The translations under genes were made by a program, and so were the position numbers. From contig JAVZSS010000005.1 of assembly GCA_044343155.1 (NCBI GenBank), positions 1 to 30,395 of the forward strand: DNA of 30,395 nt, given 5' to 3'. This stretch comes from SpSt-28 sp044343155. GTDB taxonomy: Archaea > Aenigmatarchaeota > Aenigmatarchaeia > CG10238-14 > SpSt-28. This document shows, piece by piece, positions 14,761 to 22,842 of this stretch; the stretch's first letter is position 1; each line of letters starts with the position of its first letter. Under the pieces are notes generated by a model. It was not told the origin of the DNA and searched no databases. It was given only the letters and a program-made list of their open reading frames with translations.

Positions 14761-16065
14761 TTATCTTTTAGCTTTTTTCTTCTTTTTCCTAATTTTTAAA
14801 ATTCTAAACGGATAATTGACTGGATTCTTTATTTTCATTTTAATGCATTCTTCACACTCTTTCTTTAATCCCATATCTTCATAAAAACTTTTATTATCAC
14901 AATTTGGAGGAAGTAAATTTCTATCTTGTCTAAAATGCCATCTTAATTGCGTTCTTAAATAATTTGGCCTTAATGGTGGCTTGTTTTTTTCATTCCAATC
15001 CATAATGGTTTTTTCTATTTCCTCTAAACTCCAATTCATATTCCTAAGAAAAGTTACGAGAATAAATATTGCTCTTTTTCTCCCATCTGATAAACCTTCA
15101 AGAATCTTTTTAATACAGGGTGGGAAAAATTCTTCCGGTATTTTACCTCCTTTTTCTATTTTTTTAACTTTAACAGTTTTGTGTATTGGCTCTTCATTTT
15201 TAATAACATTTTTAGAAGACCAATCCAAGGCTTCAATTAAGAGCATAGTTGCATCTTCTTTTTCTACAACTTTTAAAAAAACTTCTTCTACTTTAGCTTT
15301 TTTTATGTTTGCATCTTCCTTTTCAAAACTTTTCAATCTGTCAATTCTAATTGGTAAACTTACAAGCAATGTATTTTCGTTAAGACTATAGGGCATTCTA
15401 AAAAGATGTCTAGAGGAAAAAATATCCACATTAACTACTTTAAAAGGGTCTAATTCACCATTCAAGTTAATTTCATCCAAAGATTTCCCACATCTTTGAG
15501 ATATTTCATTTATTGACCAATTAGAAAGCAACTCTTCTTTTAGTTGATCTCTAATATAAAATTTTAAGTATTCTATTATTTTTTCTTGTAAATCTGGATA
15601 CAATTTACTAGTAGGTATTTCATTTACCTTAGAAGGAAAAGACTCAAAAGGAATTCCAATATGAAAAGATTTTCCACCAGTAAACTTAATACTTATATTT
15701 TTTAAATTATGATCTTTAAGAGCTTCTATAAAATTTTTAGCACATATCTTAGCAATTTCAAAATCCCTTACATCTAAATCTATAATCAAATCCCACCCTA
15801 TTCTAAGATTGTCCAAATCTTCTTTTTTCATCCCTACATCCAATTTCATTGGATTTTCCCATCTTTCCACTGAACAATGAAAAGCCACAGTTCCTTCAGC
15901 TACTGCCTGTAATATATCGCCATCATAATTTATCATATCTGGTCTTCTTCCATAACTTCCATCTGAAAAAACAGAAACAACTTCTCTATTTTTTGCAAAT
16001 TGAAGTAAAGCTTTTCTAACAGGTTCTCTAGAATACCAATTCCAAACTTGAACAAAGTCTACCAT
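14761..16065 (-). CDS. priS: DNA primase small subunit fused to PriL-type iron-sulphur domain
   Basis: 434 residues. The N-terminal 300 are the catalytic subunit: metal ligands D96 and D98 (DLIIDLDV), nucleotide-binding FTGGKSFHIGI (128-138), a third aspartate D214, and SSRHLFRMPYS (217-227). From 310 the sequence becomes the C-terminal domain normally found on PriL: EEFFPPCIKKILEGLSDGRK, PPLRPNYLRTQLRWH, LPPNCDNKSFY and CEECIKMKIKNPVNYPFR. Cysteines 317, 389, 404 and 407 fit a 4Fe-4S site. Such fused primases are known from Nanoarchaeum equitans. The protein ends in a run of lysines. It is divergent from the minD-like gene, with a 21-bp palindrome 10 bases before its ATG. Confidence 0.92.
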   Translation of the reverse strand: MVDFVQVWNWYSREPVRKALLQFAKNREVVSVFSDGSYGRRPDMINYDGDILQAVAEGTVAFHCSVERWENPMKLDVGMKKEDLDNLRIGWDLIIDLDVRDFEIAKICAKNFIEALKDHNLKNISIKFTGGKSFHIGIPFESFPSKVNEIPTSKLYPDLQEKIIEYLKFYIRDQLKEELLSNWSINEISQRCGKSLDEINLNGELDPFKVVNVDIFSSRHLFRMPYSLNENTLLVSLPIRIDRLKSFEKEDANIKKAKVEEVFLKVVEKEDATMLLIEALDWSSKNVIKNEEPIHKTVKVKKIEKGGKIPEEFFPPCIKKILEGLSDGRKRAIFILVTFLRNMNWSLEEIEKTIMDWNEKNKPPLRPNYLRTQLRWHFRQDRNLLPPNCDNKSFYEDMGLKKECEECIKMKIKNPVNYPFRILKIRKKKKKAKR

Positions 16066-16075
16066 TTTTATCTCC

Positions 16076-16096
16076 TTGGAGTAATCTTTACTCCAA
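16076..16096. promoter_or_regulatory. Perfect 21-bp inverted repeat upstream of primase
   Basis: TTGGAGTAA-TCT-TTACTCCAA: 9-base arms with a 3-base spacer, 11-31 bases before the primase ATG at 16065 and 47 bases before the minD-like start at 16143. A TATA-like TAAATATTAAT lies just beyond it (about 16096-16106). The repeat thus falls at or just after the predicted primase transcription start. It may be an operator, or a hairpin in the mRNA leader. Confidence 0.55.
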
Positions 16097-16142
16097 TTAA
16101 TATTTAGTAAAAAGCTTTAATATTTAGAGTAAAAATGAAGTA

Positions 16143-16889
16143 ATGAGATTAATAAGTATAATTTCTGGTAAAGGTGGTGTTGGAAAAACAACAATTGCAG
16201 CAAATTTATCTGTTGCGCTATCACAATTAGGATTCAAAGTAACTGCTGTAGACTTAAATCTAACAACACCAAACCTAGGATTTCAGTTTGGCTATTATTT
16301 AAATGAAGTAGGGCTTCATGATATTTTAAAAAATTTAGATAAATTAGAGAAGGGAATCTATATTCATCCTGGAGGAGTAAGAATAATTCCAGGAAATTTA
16401 AGCATAGAAAGTTTATCTGGTATAGAGTTATCAAACTTAGACAAAATCATATATAGATTAAAATCAGATTTCGTAATTTTGGATTCTGCTGCAGGATTAG
16501 GAAGAGAAGCTTTAGCCTCTTTAAATATTGCTAATGATGTTTTAGTTATTACTAATCCAGAAATAACTGCATTAACCGATGCCTTAAGACTAATTAAAGT
16601 AGCTGAAAATATTAATAAAAACATTGTTGGAGTTGTTTTAAATAGAGTTGGGAGAAGTAAAAATGAAATAAGAAAAGAAGAAGTTGAAAGATTTTTAGGT
16701 TATAAGGTTTTAGTAGAAATTCCAGAAGACAAATGGGTTGTTAAATCTGTAGAAGAAAAAATTCCAGTGTTATATTTAAATCCAAACTGTAGAGCTTCGA
16801 TAGAAATAATGAATTTAGCTTATGCGATCCTAGGAACAAACTATAGAATTAAGCCACCCTTTTGGAATAAAATATTTTTCTGGAGATAA
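16143..16889 (+). CDS. minD: MinD/ParA-family ATPase
   Basis: 248 residues. Deviant Walker A KGGVGKTT (10-17) with signature lysine K10, switch I-like DLNLTTPNLGFQFG (37-50), and Walker B SDFVILDSAAGLG (109-121). The end (IKPPFWNKIFFWR) looks like the amphipathic tail by which MinD binds membranes. The likely role is positioning of proteins or chromosomes at the membrane. No MinC or MinE partner is present. A TATA-like TTTAATATTTA about 25 bases before the ATG suggests a leaderless message. Archaeal MinD paralogues have diverse roles, so the cell-division function is not assured. Confidence 0.88.
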   Translation: MRLISIISGKGGVGKTTIAANLSVALSQLGFKVTAVDLNLTTPNLGFQFGYYLNEVGLHDILKNLDKLEKGIYIHPGGVRIIPGNLSIESLSGIELSNLDKIIYRLKSDFVILDSAAGLGREALASLNIANDVLVITNPEITALTDALRLIKVAENINKNIVGVVLNRVGRSKNEIRKEEVERFLGYKVLVEIPEDKWVVKSVEEKIPVLYLNPNCRASIEIMNLAYAILGTNYRIKPPFWNKIFFWR

Positions 16890-16893
16890 CCCT

Positions 16894-18537
16894 CTACTCT
16901 AAGCTAATTTCAAAAGCTGCAACTGGCATATAAACTTTAAAGTTTTCGAGGACAATTGGATGTATTTCCCCTAAGATTCCTATTTCTTTTCCATTTTCTA
17001 CAATTTTTGCAACTCTCCCAGAAATAAAGGATGGATGTTCTATTTCTTCAAATTCTATATTTTTTCCTAAAATTTTAGAAATAGATAAAACTATTGTTTT
17101 TATTTCTGCAAAAAAACTACCATTTTCAGCAATAACCCCACAGACTTTTCTAATATTCTTACTTTTTGTTTCACATTTTTCATCCTTTATTACAACATCT
17201 CCAATTTCAAAAACTTTTTGTGGATAATCTTCTTTAGTATTTTTTGATAAGAAATCCATTAAATCTGGTAATAACCATTTTCTTAATTCTGTATATAATT
17301 CAGAAACTGGATTAACAATTTTGATTGTTTCTTCTGGAGAAATATTCATTTTTTCAAATTGTAAATTTGGATTTGTCAATACAGGCCTAATAATTTCTTG
17401 AAATCCATAACCAATTAAAATTTCTCTAACCTTATTGGAAATTTTTTCAATTGGATGGATTTCTCCTCTAGTAAAAACGTTTGGCAAATATGGATCAAAA
17501 TTTTCATATCCATATGCTATTGCTATATCTTCTATTACATCAAACTCAGAAATAATATCAAATCTGTAGGGTTTAACAATTGCTATAATTTTTCCTTTAC
17601 TAATTTTAGCTTCATAATCCATTTTTTGTAAAAGCTTAATTACTTCTTCATCTTTAAACTTAACTCCAAGTATTTTTTCTATTCTATCTAAAGAAATTTC
17701 TAAAGCTTTTTCAACAAAATCTGGAGTAATCTCTATAGTTTCTCCCTTAATTTTCACTGCTTCTACTTCAGCCCCTCTTTCTATAAAAACAAAAGTAAGA
17801 AGATTTAGAACTTTCTTAACAGCATTTTTATCAGTTCCTGTAACATCAATAAATATATTTTTAGTGTTTAATGTTATTTTAGTTCTTTCTGAATTTAAAA
17901 TTGGTGGAAAACTAAATATTCCTAAATCGTCAATAAAAGCAGGCCACTTATTAGCATTATATATCAAATCACCATATTTTTTACCTTTATCTGTCTTAGC
18001 CAAAACCTCTAACAAACTCATTTCTTCGTTTTCTCCAAGAGGAACAAATTTTTCTTCTCTTTTAACTCCAACATATTTAATTTCTCCTTTTATTTTATCT
18101 AAATCATGTAAACCAATAGCAACTTTTTTTCTTTTTCTTCCATAACTTTCGTGAATAATTTCTTGTAAATTCATCAAGCTTTTTATTAATTCTTCACTCA
18201 TTTTCAAATTTTTAACAATAGCACAACCAATATATGGCCTAACTGGAACGTCTTCTTTTATAACAGTTATTTTAGGCTTAGAAATTTTTAGCTTAGGATT
18301 TTTAAGTCCTAAATAGCTTCGAATTGCCCTTGCTAAACCTTCAACAGCAAAATAATCTATTCTATCAGAAGTTAACTCAACTTCTATTTCATCTTCTGTA
18401 ATTTTTTCTACATTAGGTTTTAAAGATTGAATTATTTTCAATAAATCTTCATCGCTTATTTTTTTTCCCACCAATGCTAATAATTCTTTTTTATCAAATT
18501 TTAGAGTCGGCACTATATATCGACCTCTCTTAACCAA
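16894..18537 (-). CDS. pheT: Phenylalanyl-tRNA synthetase beta subunit
   Basis: 547 residues, the usual short archaeal form without the bacterial EMAP and anticodon-binding additions. Begins with a short domain around PTLKFDKKELLALVGK, then the B3/B4-type editing region (VRPYIGCAIVKNLKM, EIIHESYGRKRKKVAIGLHD), the B5 domain (LDRIEKILGVKF, DIISEFDVIEDIAIAYGYENF) and a catalytic-like domain containing QEIIRPVLTN and AKIVENGKEIGILGEIHP. Pairs with pheS as an alpha2beta2 enzyme. The two genes overlap by 25 bases, so translation is coupled. It ends 4 bases from the convergent minD-like gene. Confidence 0.96.
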   Translation of the reverse strand: MVKRGRYIVPTLKFDKKELLALVGKKISDEDLLKIIQSLKPNVEKITEDEIEVELTSDRIDYFAVEGLARAIRSYLGLKNPKLKISKPKITVIKEDVPVRPYIGCAIVKNLKMSEELIKSLMNLQEIIHESYGRKRKKVAIGLHDLDKIKGEIKYVGVKREEKFVPLGENEEMSLLEVLAKTDKGKKYGDLIYNANKWPAFIDDLGIFSFPPILNSERTKITLNTKNIFIDVTGTDKNAVKKVLNLLTFVFIERGAEVEAVKIKGETIEITPDFVEKALEISLDRIEKILGVKFKDEEVIKLLQKMDYEAKISKGKIIAIVKPYRFDIISEFDVIEDIAIAYGYENFDPYLPNVFTRGEIHPIEKISNKVREILIGYGFQEIIRPVLTNPNLQFEKMNISPEETIKIVNPVSELYTELRKWLLPDLMDFLSKNTKEDYPQKVFEIGDVVIKDEKCETKSKNIRKVCGVIAENGSFFAEIKTIVLSISKILGKNIEFEEIEHPSFISGRVAKIVENGKEIGILGEIHPIVLENFKVYMPVAAFEISLE

Positions 18538-19730
18538 GCTAAGTTATCAGAATACAAATATCTAATATCATTCAATTTTAACTTTAACATAGCCAATCTT
18601 CCTAATCCTAATCCCCAAGCTAAAACTGGAACATTTACTCCTAAAGGTCTAGTAACCTCTTCTCTAAATATTCCTGCACCACCGACTTCAACCCAACCAA
18701 GATCTTTTATTTTAACATACATTTCTACACTAGGCTCTGTAAATGGAAAATAAGAGGGTTTAAATCTAACTTCTTCACTACCAAAAATTTTTGCTATTTC
18801 TTTTAAATATCCCAAGAGATTCCTAAAGTTTAAATTTTCATCCACAACTATTCCTTCACATTGCTCAAATTCAATAAAATGTTTAGCATCAATAGTATCT
18901 GGTCTAAAAACTCTATCTATTACAAAAATTTTTATTGGTAAATTTTGCAACTTGGCCAATTCTCTTACCGAAACTGCAGTATTTTGACTTCTTAAAATTA
19001 ATTTTTTTGCCAAATCTTCATCCCAATATCCCCAAAAACTTTTATGAACCATTTTTACATTCTCCCAAACATCTTTCCTTTCTACCTTTCCTTCACCTTC
19101 TACAAAAAATATATCATGTATTTCTCTTGCAATATGGTCACTAGGCATGAATAAAGCATCACAATTCCAAAATCCCATTTCTACTAATGGCCCCTTAGCT
19201 TCTTTAAATCCTAAGCTTATTAAAAATTCCCTAACTTCATTTATAATTCTAGTATAAGGATGTAGTTTTCCTCCAAAAATTTTGGCCGCCGGAACATTTA
19301 TATCATATTTTTTCAATTTTACATTTCTCCAAAAACCAGTTTTTATTAATTCTGGAGTCAACAAGGTTATTTCTTTACCGTAAAACTCTTCTAAATGTTT
19401 ATATGAAATCTTTTCTATCAACTTTCTTTGCAACAATAAATCTATAATTTCTTTATCTACTTCTTCAAACTTACCATCTTTAATTTTTGCTAAAGCTATT
19501 TCTTCTGGATAATTTTCAGGTTTTTTAACAAGAATTACTTCATTGAATTTTATTTCTATCCATCCTTTTCTCTTAGCCCAAAGCAAAGCTATGCTAAGAT
19601 TATCTATTTCTTTTTCTATTTCAGAAATTGTTGCTTTACCTCCCACTTTTTCTAAAAATTCAACAAGTCTTCTTTCTGGTAATCCATTTTTTAAATAGTT
19701 TTCCCCCTCTTCCAATAAAGTATAGTGCAT
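18513..19730 (-). CDS. pheS: Phenylalanyl-tRNA synthetase alpha subunit, N-terminally short
   Basis: 405 residues against about 470-500 for most archaeal forms. The catalytic domain is complete: KLHPYTRIINEVREFLISLG, MPSDHIAREIHDIFF, FEQCEGIVVDENLNF, PSYFPFTEPSVEMYVK, GGAGIFREEVTRPLG and AWGLGLGRLAML. The missing part is the first of the N-terminal winged-helix modules. One remains at about 15-70 (RRLVEFLEKVGG...). The start is firm: a TAA codon lies directly upstream in frame and a TATA-like element is 21-29 bases before it. Downstream of a glycosyltransferase gene after 32 bases. Confidence 0.95.
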   Translation of the reverse strand: MHYTLLEEGENYLKNGLPERRLVEFLEKVGGKATISEIEKEIDNLSIALLWAKRKGWIEIKFNEVILVKKPENYPEEIALAKIKDGKFEEVDKEIIDLLLQRKLIEKISYKHLEEFYGKEITLLTPELIKTGFWRNVKLKKYDINVPAAKIFGGKLHPYTRIINEVREFLISLGFKEAKGPLVEMGFWNCDALFMPSDHIAREIHDIFFVEGEGKVERKDVWENVKMVHKSFWGYWDEDLAKKLILRSQNTAVSVRELAKLQNLPIKIFVIDRVFRPDTIDAKHFIEFEQCEGIVVDENLNFRNLLGYLKEIAKIFGSEEVRFKPSYFPFTEPSVEMYVKIKDLGWVEVGGAGIFREEVTRPLGVNVPVLAWGLGLGRLAMLKLKLNDIRYLYSDNLAWLREVDI

Positions 19731-19750
19731 TTATTTAATATCAACAACTT

Positions 19751-19759
19751 TATTTAAAA
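19751..19759 (-). promoter_or_regulatory. TATA element of pheST
   Basis: TTTTAAATA on the minus strand, 21-29 bases before the pheS ATG, fits a leaderless internal promoter inside the trpS-to-pheT run. It is why the short pheS start is believed. Confidence 0.5.
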
Positions 19760-19762
19760 CTT

Positions 19763-20515
19763 TTATCTTATAGGTAAATATATTCTTTTTCCTAATTCAT
19801 TGGCTATTCTTGTACTTCCAAATAAATATGCTAGATATAAAAACAAATATTTTAATGCTCCTCTAAATTTACCCCATTTCCTTAGCCTCCTAGGAGAAGT
19901 TAAAGCCAAACTCGAATCTACAATTCTAACTTTTCCCACTTTTTTCATTTTTTTAGAAAACTCATAATCCTCAACAACTATATTATTTTCTTCAAATCCA
20001 CCAACTTTAAAAAAATCATCTTTCTTACAACACATTATCATTCCTGCTACTTGAGGATTTTTAAGCTTTAGTGTTGTTTTTGAAAAGACGTCATAAAACA
20101 TATAATAAAGAATAAATGTAACATCAAAAGTACTAGGCAATACAGGTAAGGATACAAGAGAAACATCCTTTTTCCTAATTTCTTTATATAACTCTTTTAA
20201 AGCATTTGGTAAAAGTATGGTATCGGCATCAAGAAATACAAGATATTTTCCCTTCGCATACTTAGCTCCAATATTTCTTCCTTTGGCTATACCCTTTTCT
20301 TTAGTTATAACTATTTTGTTTACATATTTTTTTGCAATCTCAACAGTTTTATCTTTACTATTACTATCAGAAATAATTATTTCATAGGGAAAATTAAAGT
20401 TTTGCCATTTTAGAGATAAAATTGTATTTTCTATGTATTTTTCTTCATTTAAAGTAGGAATTACAACAGAAATTATTGGGTTTTTTACCTCCCTTACTGT
20501 TATTACTTTTTCCAT
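19763..20515 (-). CDS. Family 2 glycosyltransferase
   Basis: 250 residues. Inverting GT-A fold: ISVVIPTLNEEKYIENTILS (15-34), first acidic site D50 in IIISDSNS, KGRNIGAKYAKG (78-89) and the metal-binding DAD at 96-98 (FLDADT). The probable catalytic base lies in VVEDYEFSKKM near 180. The C-terminus (about 215-245) has one hydrophobic amphipathic stretch that may touch the membrane. It probably adds a sugar to a lipid or surface glycan; donor and acceptor are unknown. It lies between trpS (17 bases) and pheS, with no other glycan gene in view. Confidence 0.88.
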   Translation of the reverse strand: MEKVITVREVKNPIISVVIPTLNEEKYIENTILSLKWQNFNFPYEIIISDSNSKDKTVEIAKKYVNKIVITKEKGIAKGRNIGAKYAKGKYLVFLDADTILLPNALKELYKEIRKKDVSLVSLPVLPSTFDVTFILYYMFYDVFSKTTLKLKNPQVAGMIMCCKKDDFFKVGGFEENNIVVEDYEFSKKMKKVGKVRIVDSSLALTSPRRLRKWGKFRGALKYLFLYLAYLFGSTRIANELGKRIYLPIR

Positions 20516-20532
20516 ATTTTATTATCACTCTC

Positions 20533-21672
20533 TTATTCAAAAACTTTATTCCACATTTCTCTAGCAAGTTTTCCTTCGTATTTAAAAACTTCAATTAGCT
20601 CTTTAGCTTTCTCCTTTTTTTCATTGTGTTTTTCTAAGAATTTAACCAATTTTTCGATTAATATTTCTTTTAACTCTCCTGTTAACAATCTACCACTTCT
20701 GTAATCTTCTTCTATTTTTTTCAATTTTTGGTCATCTTCTTCAAACATAATTTTTAACCACTGAAAACTAACATCTATATCTGGATTACCACCAAGTTTT
20801 CTATGTAATTCTATAGTTGGCTGGCCTCCAGAAAAAGCATATTTATATATTTTTTCTCTCACAGTTTTTTCATCATCAGTCAAATAAATTGCAGTTTCTG
20901 GTTTGCTAGATGACATTTTTCCTTCAATTCCAGTTAAAGGAGGCAAAAACTTTGAATGTATTTGAGAAGATTTAAATTTACCCAAAGCTTCTGCAACATC
21001 TCTTTGAAGTCTCCAAAACGGATCTTGATCTATAGCAGCAGGAATTAAACATGGTTTATTTTCAAAAAAGGTTGGGACTATTTGAAGTGAAGGGAAGAAT
21101 ATCAATCCTATGTTTGTTTCATTTTTAAACCCAAAAACTGCTTTAACTTGTGAAAAATTAATTTTTTTTGCAATTTTAAGAACTAGAGGATAAACATTTT
21201 TTATATATTCTGTATCTTGAAAGATGAAGGTTTTATTTTCATCGAAACCTACAGCAATTATATCTAAAATATTTTCATAAGCCCATTTCCTTGTATCCTC
21301 TAAGCTTAATTTCCTTTTGGGTTCAAGAAATTTTTCATCATCTGTTATTTCAATATAAACATTAACATCAAACTTTTCTTGAAGCCATTTAGTAAAAAGA
21401 AAAGGTATTAAGTGACCTATATGCATAGGCCCACTTGGTCCTCTTCCAGTATAAAGAAAAAAACCAGTTTTATTTTCATATGAATCCAAAACTTTATCCA
21501 AATCTCTATGAGCAAAAAAATACTTTCTTCTAAGTAATACATGTAAATCTTTAGTAATTTTTTTAATTCTATTTATAATATCGTCACTAATTATACTCGC
21601 ACCAAACAAATTTGCTAACTTATCGTAATCTATTTTCCCCTCTACTTCCCAAGGACTAACTTTAAAGTTCAT
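20533..21672 (-). CDS. trpS: Tryptophanyl-tRNA synthetase
   Basis: Charges tRNA-Trp. 379 residues, class I fold of the archaeal/eukaryotic type. HIGH motif at 84-87 (GPSGPMHIGH), KMSKS-equivalent KMSSS at 252-256, and AAIDQDPFWRLQRDVAEALG (212-231), which is specific for this enzyme group. An N-terminal extension starts FKVSPWEVEGKIDYDKLANL, as in other archaeal and eukaryotic members. Divergent from eS6 over 50 bp with one central TATA. The matching tRNA-Trp is also in this window. Confidence 0.96.
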   Translation of the reverse strand: MNFKVSPWEVEGKIDYDKLANLFGASIISDDIINRIKKITKDLHVLLRRKYFFAHRDLDKVLDSYENKTGFFLYTGRGPSGPMHIGHLIPFLFTKWLQEKFDVNVYIEITDDEKFLEPKRKLSLEDTRKWAYENILDIIAVGFDENKTFIFQDTEYIKNVYPLVLKIAKKINFSQVKAVFGFKNETNIGLIFFPSLQIVPTFFENKPCLIPAAIDQDPFWRLQRDVAEALGKFKSSQIHSKFLPPLTGIEGKMSSSKPETAIYLTDDEKTVREKIYKYAFSGGQPTIELHRKLGGNPDIDVSFQWLKIMFEEDDQKLKKIEEDYRSGRLLTGELKEILIEKLVKFLEKHNEKKEKAKELIEVFKYEGKLAREMWNKVFE

Positions 21673-21691
21673 AAAATATGTTAGTAAAATG

Positions 21692-21699
21692 TTTTAAAT
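21692..21699. promoter_or_regulatory. Shared TATA element for trpS and eS6
   Basis: TTTTAAAT in the middle of the 50-bp gap between starts at 21672 and 21723, 24 and 27 bases from them. No second candidate at the right distance was found for either gene. Confidence 0.55.
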
Positions 21700-21722
21700 C
21701 TTAAAAAATTATTGTATAATTT

Positions 21723-22127
21723 ATGGCAGGATTCAAAATTGTAGTAAGCGATCCTGAGAGTAGGAAGGCATATCAAATAGAAGTAGAAAAAAATAAAGCT
21801 TATTTTTTAATTGGAAAAAAAATAGGAGAAGAATTCGATGCAACTCCACTAGGTTTACCAGGATACACTCTAAAAATAACTGGGGGTACAGATAAAGACG
21901 GCTTTCCTATGCATCCAAATGTTGAAGGAATGGTAAAGAAAAAGGTTCTTCTTTCTGGCCCACCCTGTTTTCATCCAGAAAAAAAGGGACAAAGAAAAAA
22001 GAAAACTGTAAGGGGGAATACCATATCTGAAGATATAGTTCAAATAAATTGTAAAATTGTGAAAAAAGGAGAAAAAAGTTTGGAGGAATTGATTCCAAAA
22101 AAAGAGAAAAAGGAGGAGAAGAAGTAA
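21723..22127 (+). CDS. rps6e: Ribosomal protein eS6
   Basis: 134 residues, normal for archaea. FKIVVSDPESRKAYQIEVE at the start, GYTLKITGGTDKDGFPMHP in the middle and a basic patch KKGQRKKKTVRGNTISEDIVQINCK are diagnostic. The tail is a lysine/glutamate run. Small-subunit protein, the homologue of the eukaryotic S6 kinase target, but without its C-terminal phosphorylation region. One base separates its stop from the next gene, so the two are cotranscribed. Confidence 0.97.
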   Translation: MAGFKIVVSDPESRKAYQIEVEKNKAYFLIGKKIGEEFDATPLGLPGYTLKITGGTDKDGFPMHPNVEGMVKKKVLLSGPPCFHPEKKGQRKKKTVRGNTISEDIVQINCKIVKKGEKSLEELIPKKEKKEEKK

Positions 22128-22128
22128 A

Positions 22129-22362
22129 ATGGCATTTTTACAAAAAGAAATATGGGAATGTCCTTTTTGTGGAGAAGAAACTATTGAAGTATTGAGAAGA
22201 CCATCAACTTATGTTGTAAAAAGAAGTGCAGTTAGGGGAGGAAGAAAAACTAGTTATCATAAAGTTAAAGAAGAAGTAATAGTACTAAGTGAAACTTGTC
22301 CAAATTGTGGAAAGAAAAAAGAAGAAATAGAAAGAAAATGGAGAGAAGAGCAAATTATATAA
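22129..22362 (+). CDS. Small zinc-ribbon protein of unknown function
   Basis: 77 residues. Two CxxC knuckles, CPFC (11-14) and CPNC (57-60), are separated by 42 residues with a basic loop (KRSAVRGGRKTSYHK). It ends in a charged helix (KKEEIERKWREEQ). The layout suggests a nucleic-acid-binding zinc ribbon. It follows eS6 after 1 base and precedes the HExxH gene after 21 bases. A translation-linked role is inferred from the tight coupling to eS6 only. I do not know a named family. Confidence 0.7.
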   Translation: MAFLQKEIWECPFCGEETIEVLRRPSTYVVKRSAVRGGRKTSYHKVKEEVIVLSETCPNCGKKKEEIERKWREEQII

Positions 22363-22383
22363 ACTTTTATTTTAAGTAGTTAT

Positions 22384-22842
22384 ATGAAGTTCCTTTTGAA
22401 TCAATTATATGAAGAAAGAATAAGGGGAATAGACTTAGAAATTGTTAAAACTTTAGTTTCAAAGTTTTATGGAATTCCAAGAGCGATTTTAGATGGAGTT
22501 CCTATAATATATCAAAGACTCCCAGAAATTTATGAAGTCTTTGTAAGAAGAGTAGGAAATTCATTACAAGTTGTTTACAAACCTATTGGAAAAATCTTGG
22601 GTCTTTATGATCCATTAAGAAAAGAAATAAGAATAGATTATACTTTACCATATTATGAAAAAATCAAAACTTTAATTCATGAATACATTCATGTAGCACA
22701 AGACTATCTAGGAAAACTTTATAAAAAGAGTAGGAGAAAAATTGAAGAAGAAGCACACATGGTTTCTGAATATCTATCTAGAATTTATAACCTAGTTTCT
22801 CAAAAGTATTTTTCATCTTTAAGCTATCCAATTCGAGTTTAG
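22384..22842 (+). CDS. Minimal HExxH metallopeptidase-like protein
   Basis: 152 residues with no signal peptide, so cytosolic. KTLIHEYIHVAQDYLG holds the zincin motif HEYIH (99-103). Glutamates in KIEEEAHMVSEYL (119-131), about 20 residues on, could be the third zinc ligand as in gluzincin-type folds. The N-terminal 90 residues give a mixed alpha/beta segment (YEVFVRRVGNSLQVVYK). Substrate unknown. It is downstream of eS6 and the zinc-ribbon gene. The last 65 bases overlap the end of convergent nfo, and both frames look real. Confidence 0.7.
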   Translation: MKFLLNQLYEERIRGIDLEIVKTLVSKFYGIPRAILDGVPIIYQRLPEIYEVFVRRVGNSLQVVYKPIGKILGLYDPLRKEIRIDYTLPYYEKIKTLIHEYIHVAQDYLGKLYKKSRRKIEEEAHMVSEYLSRIYNLVSQKYFSSLSYPIRV

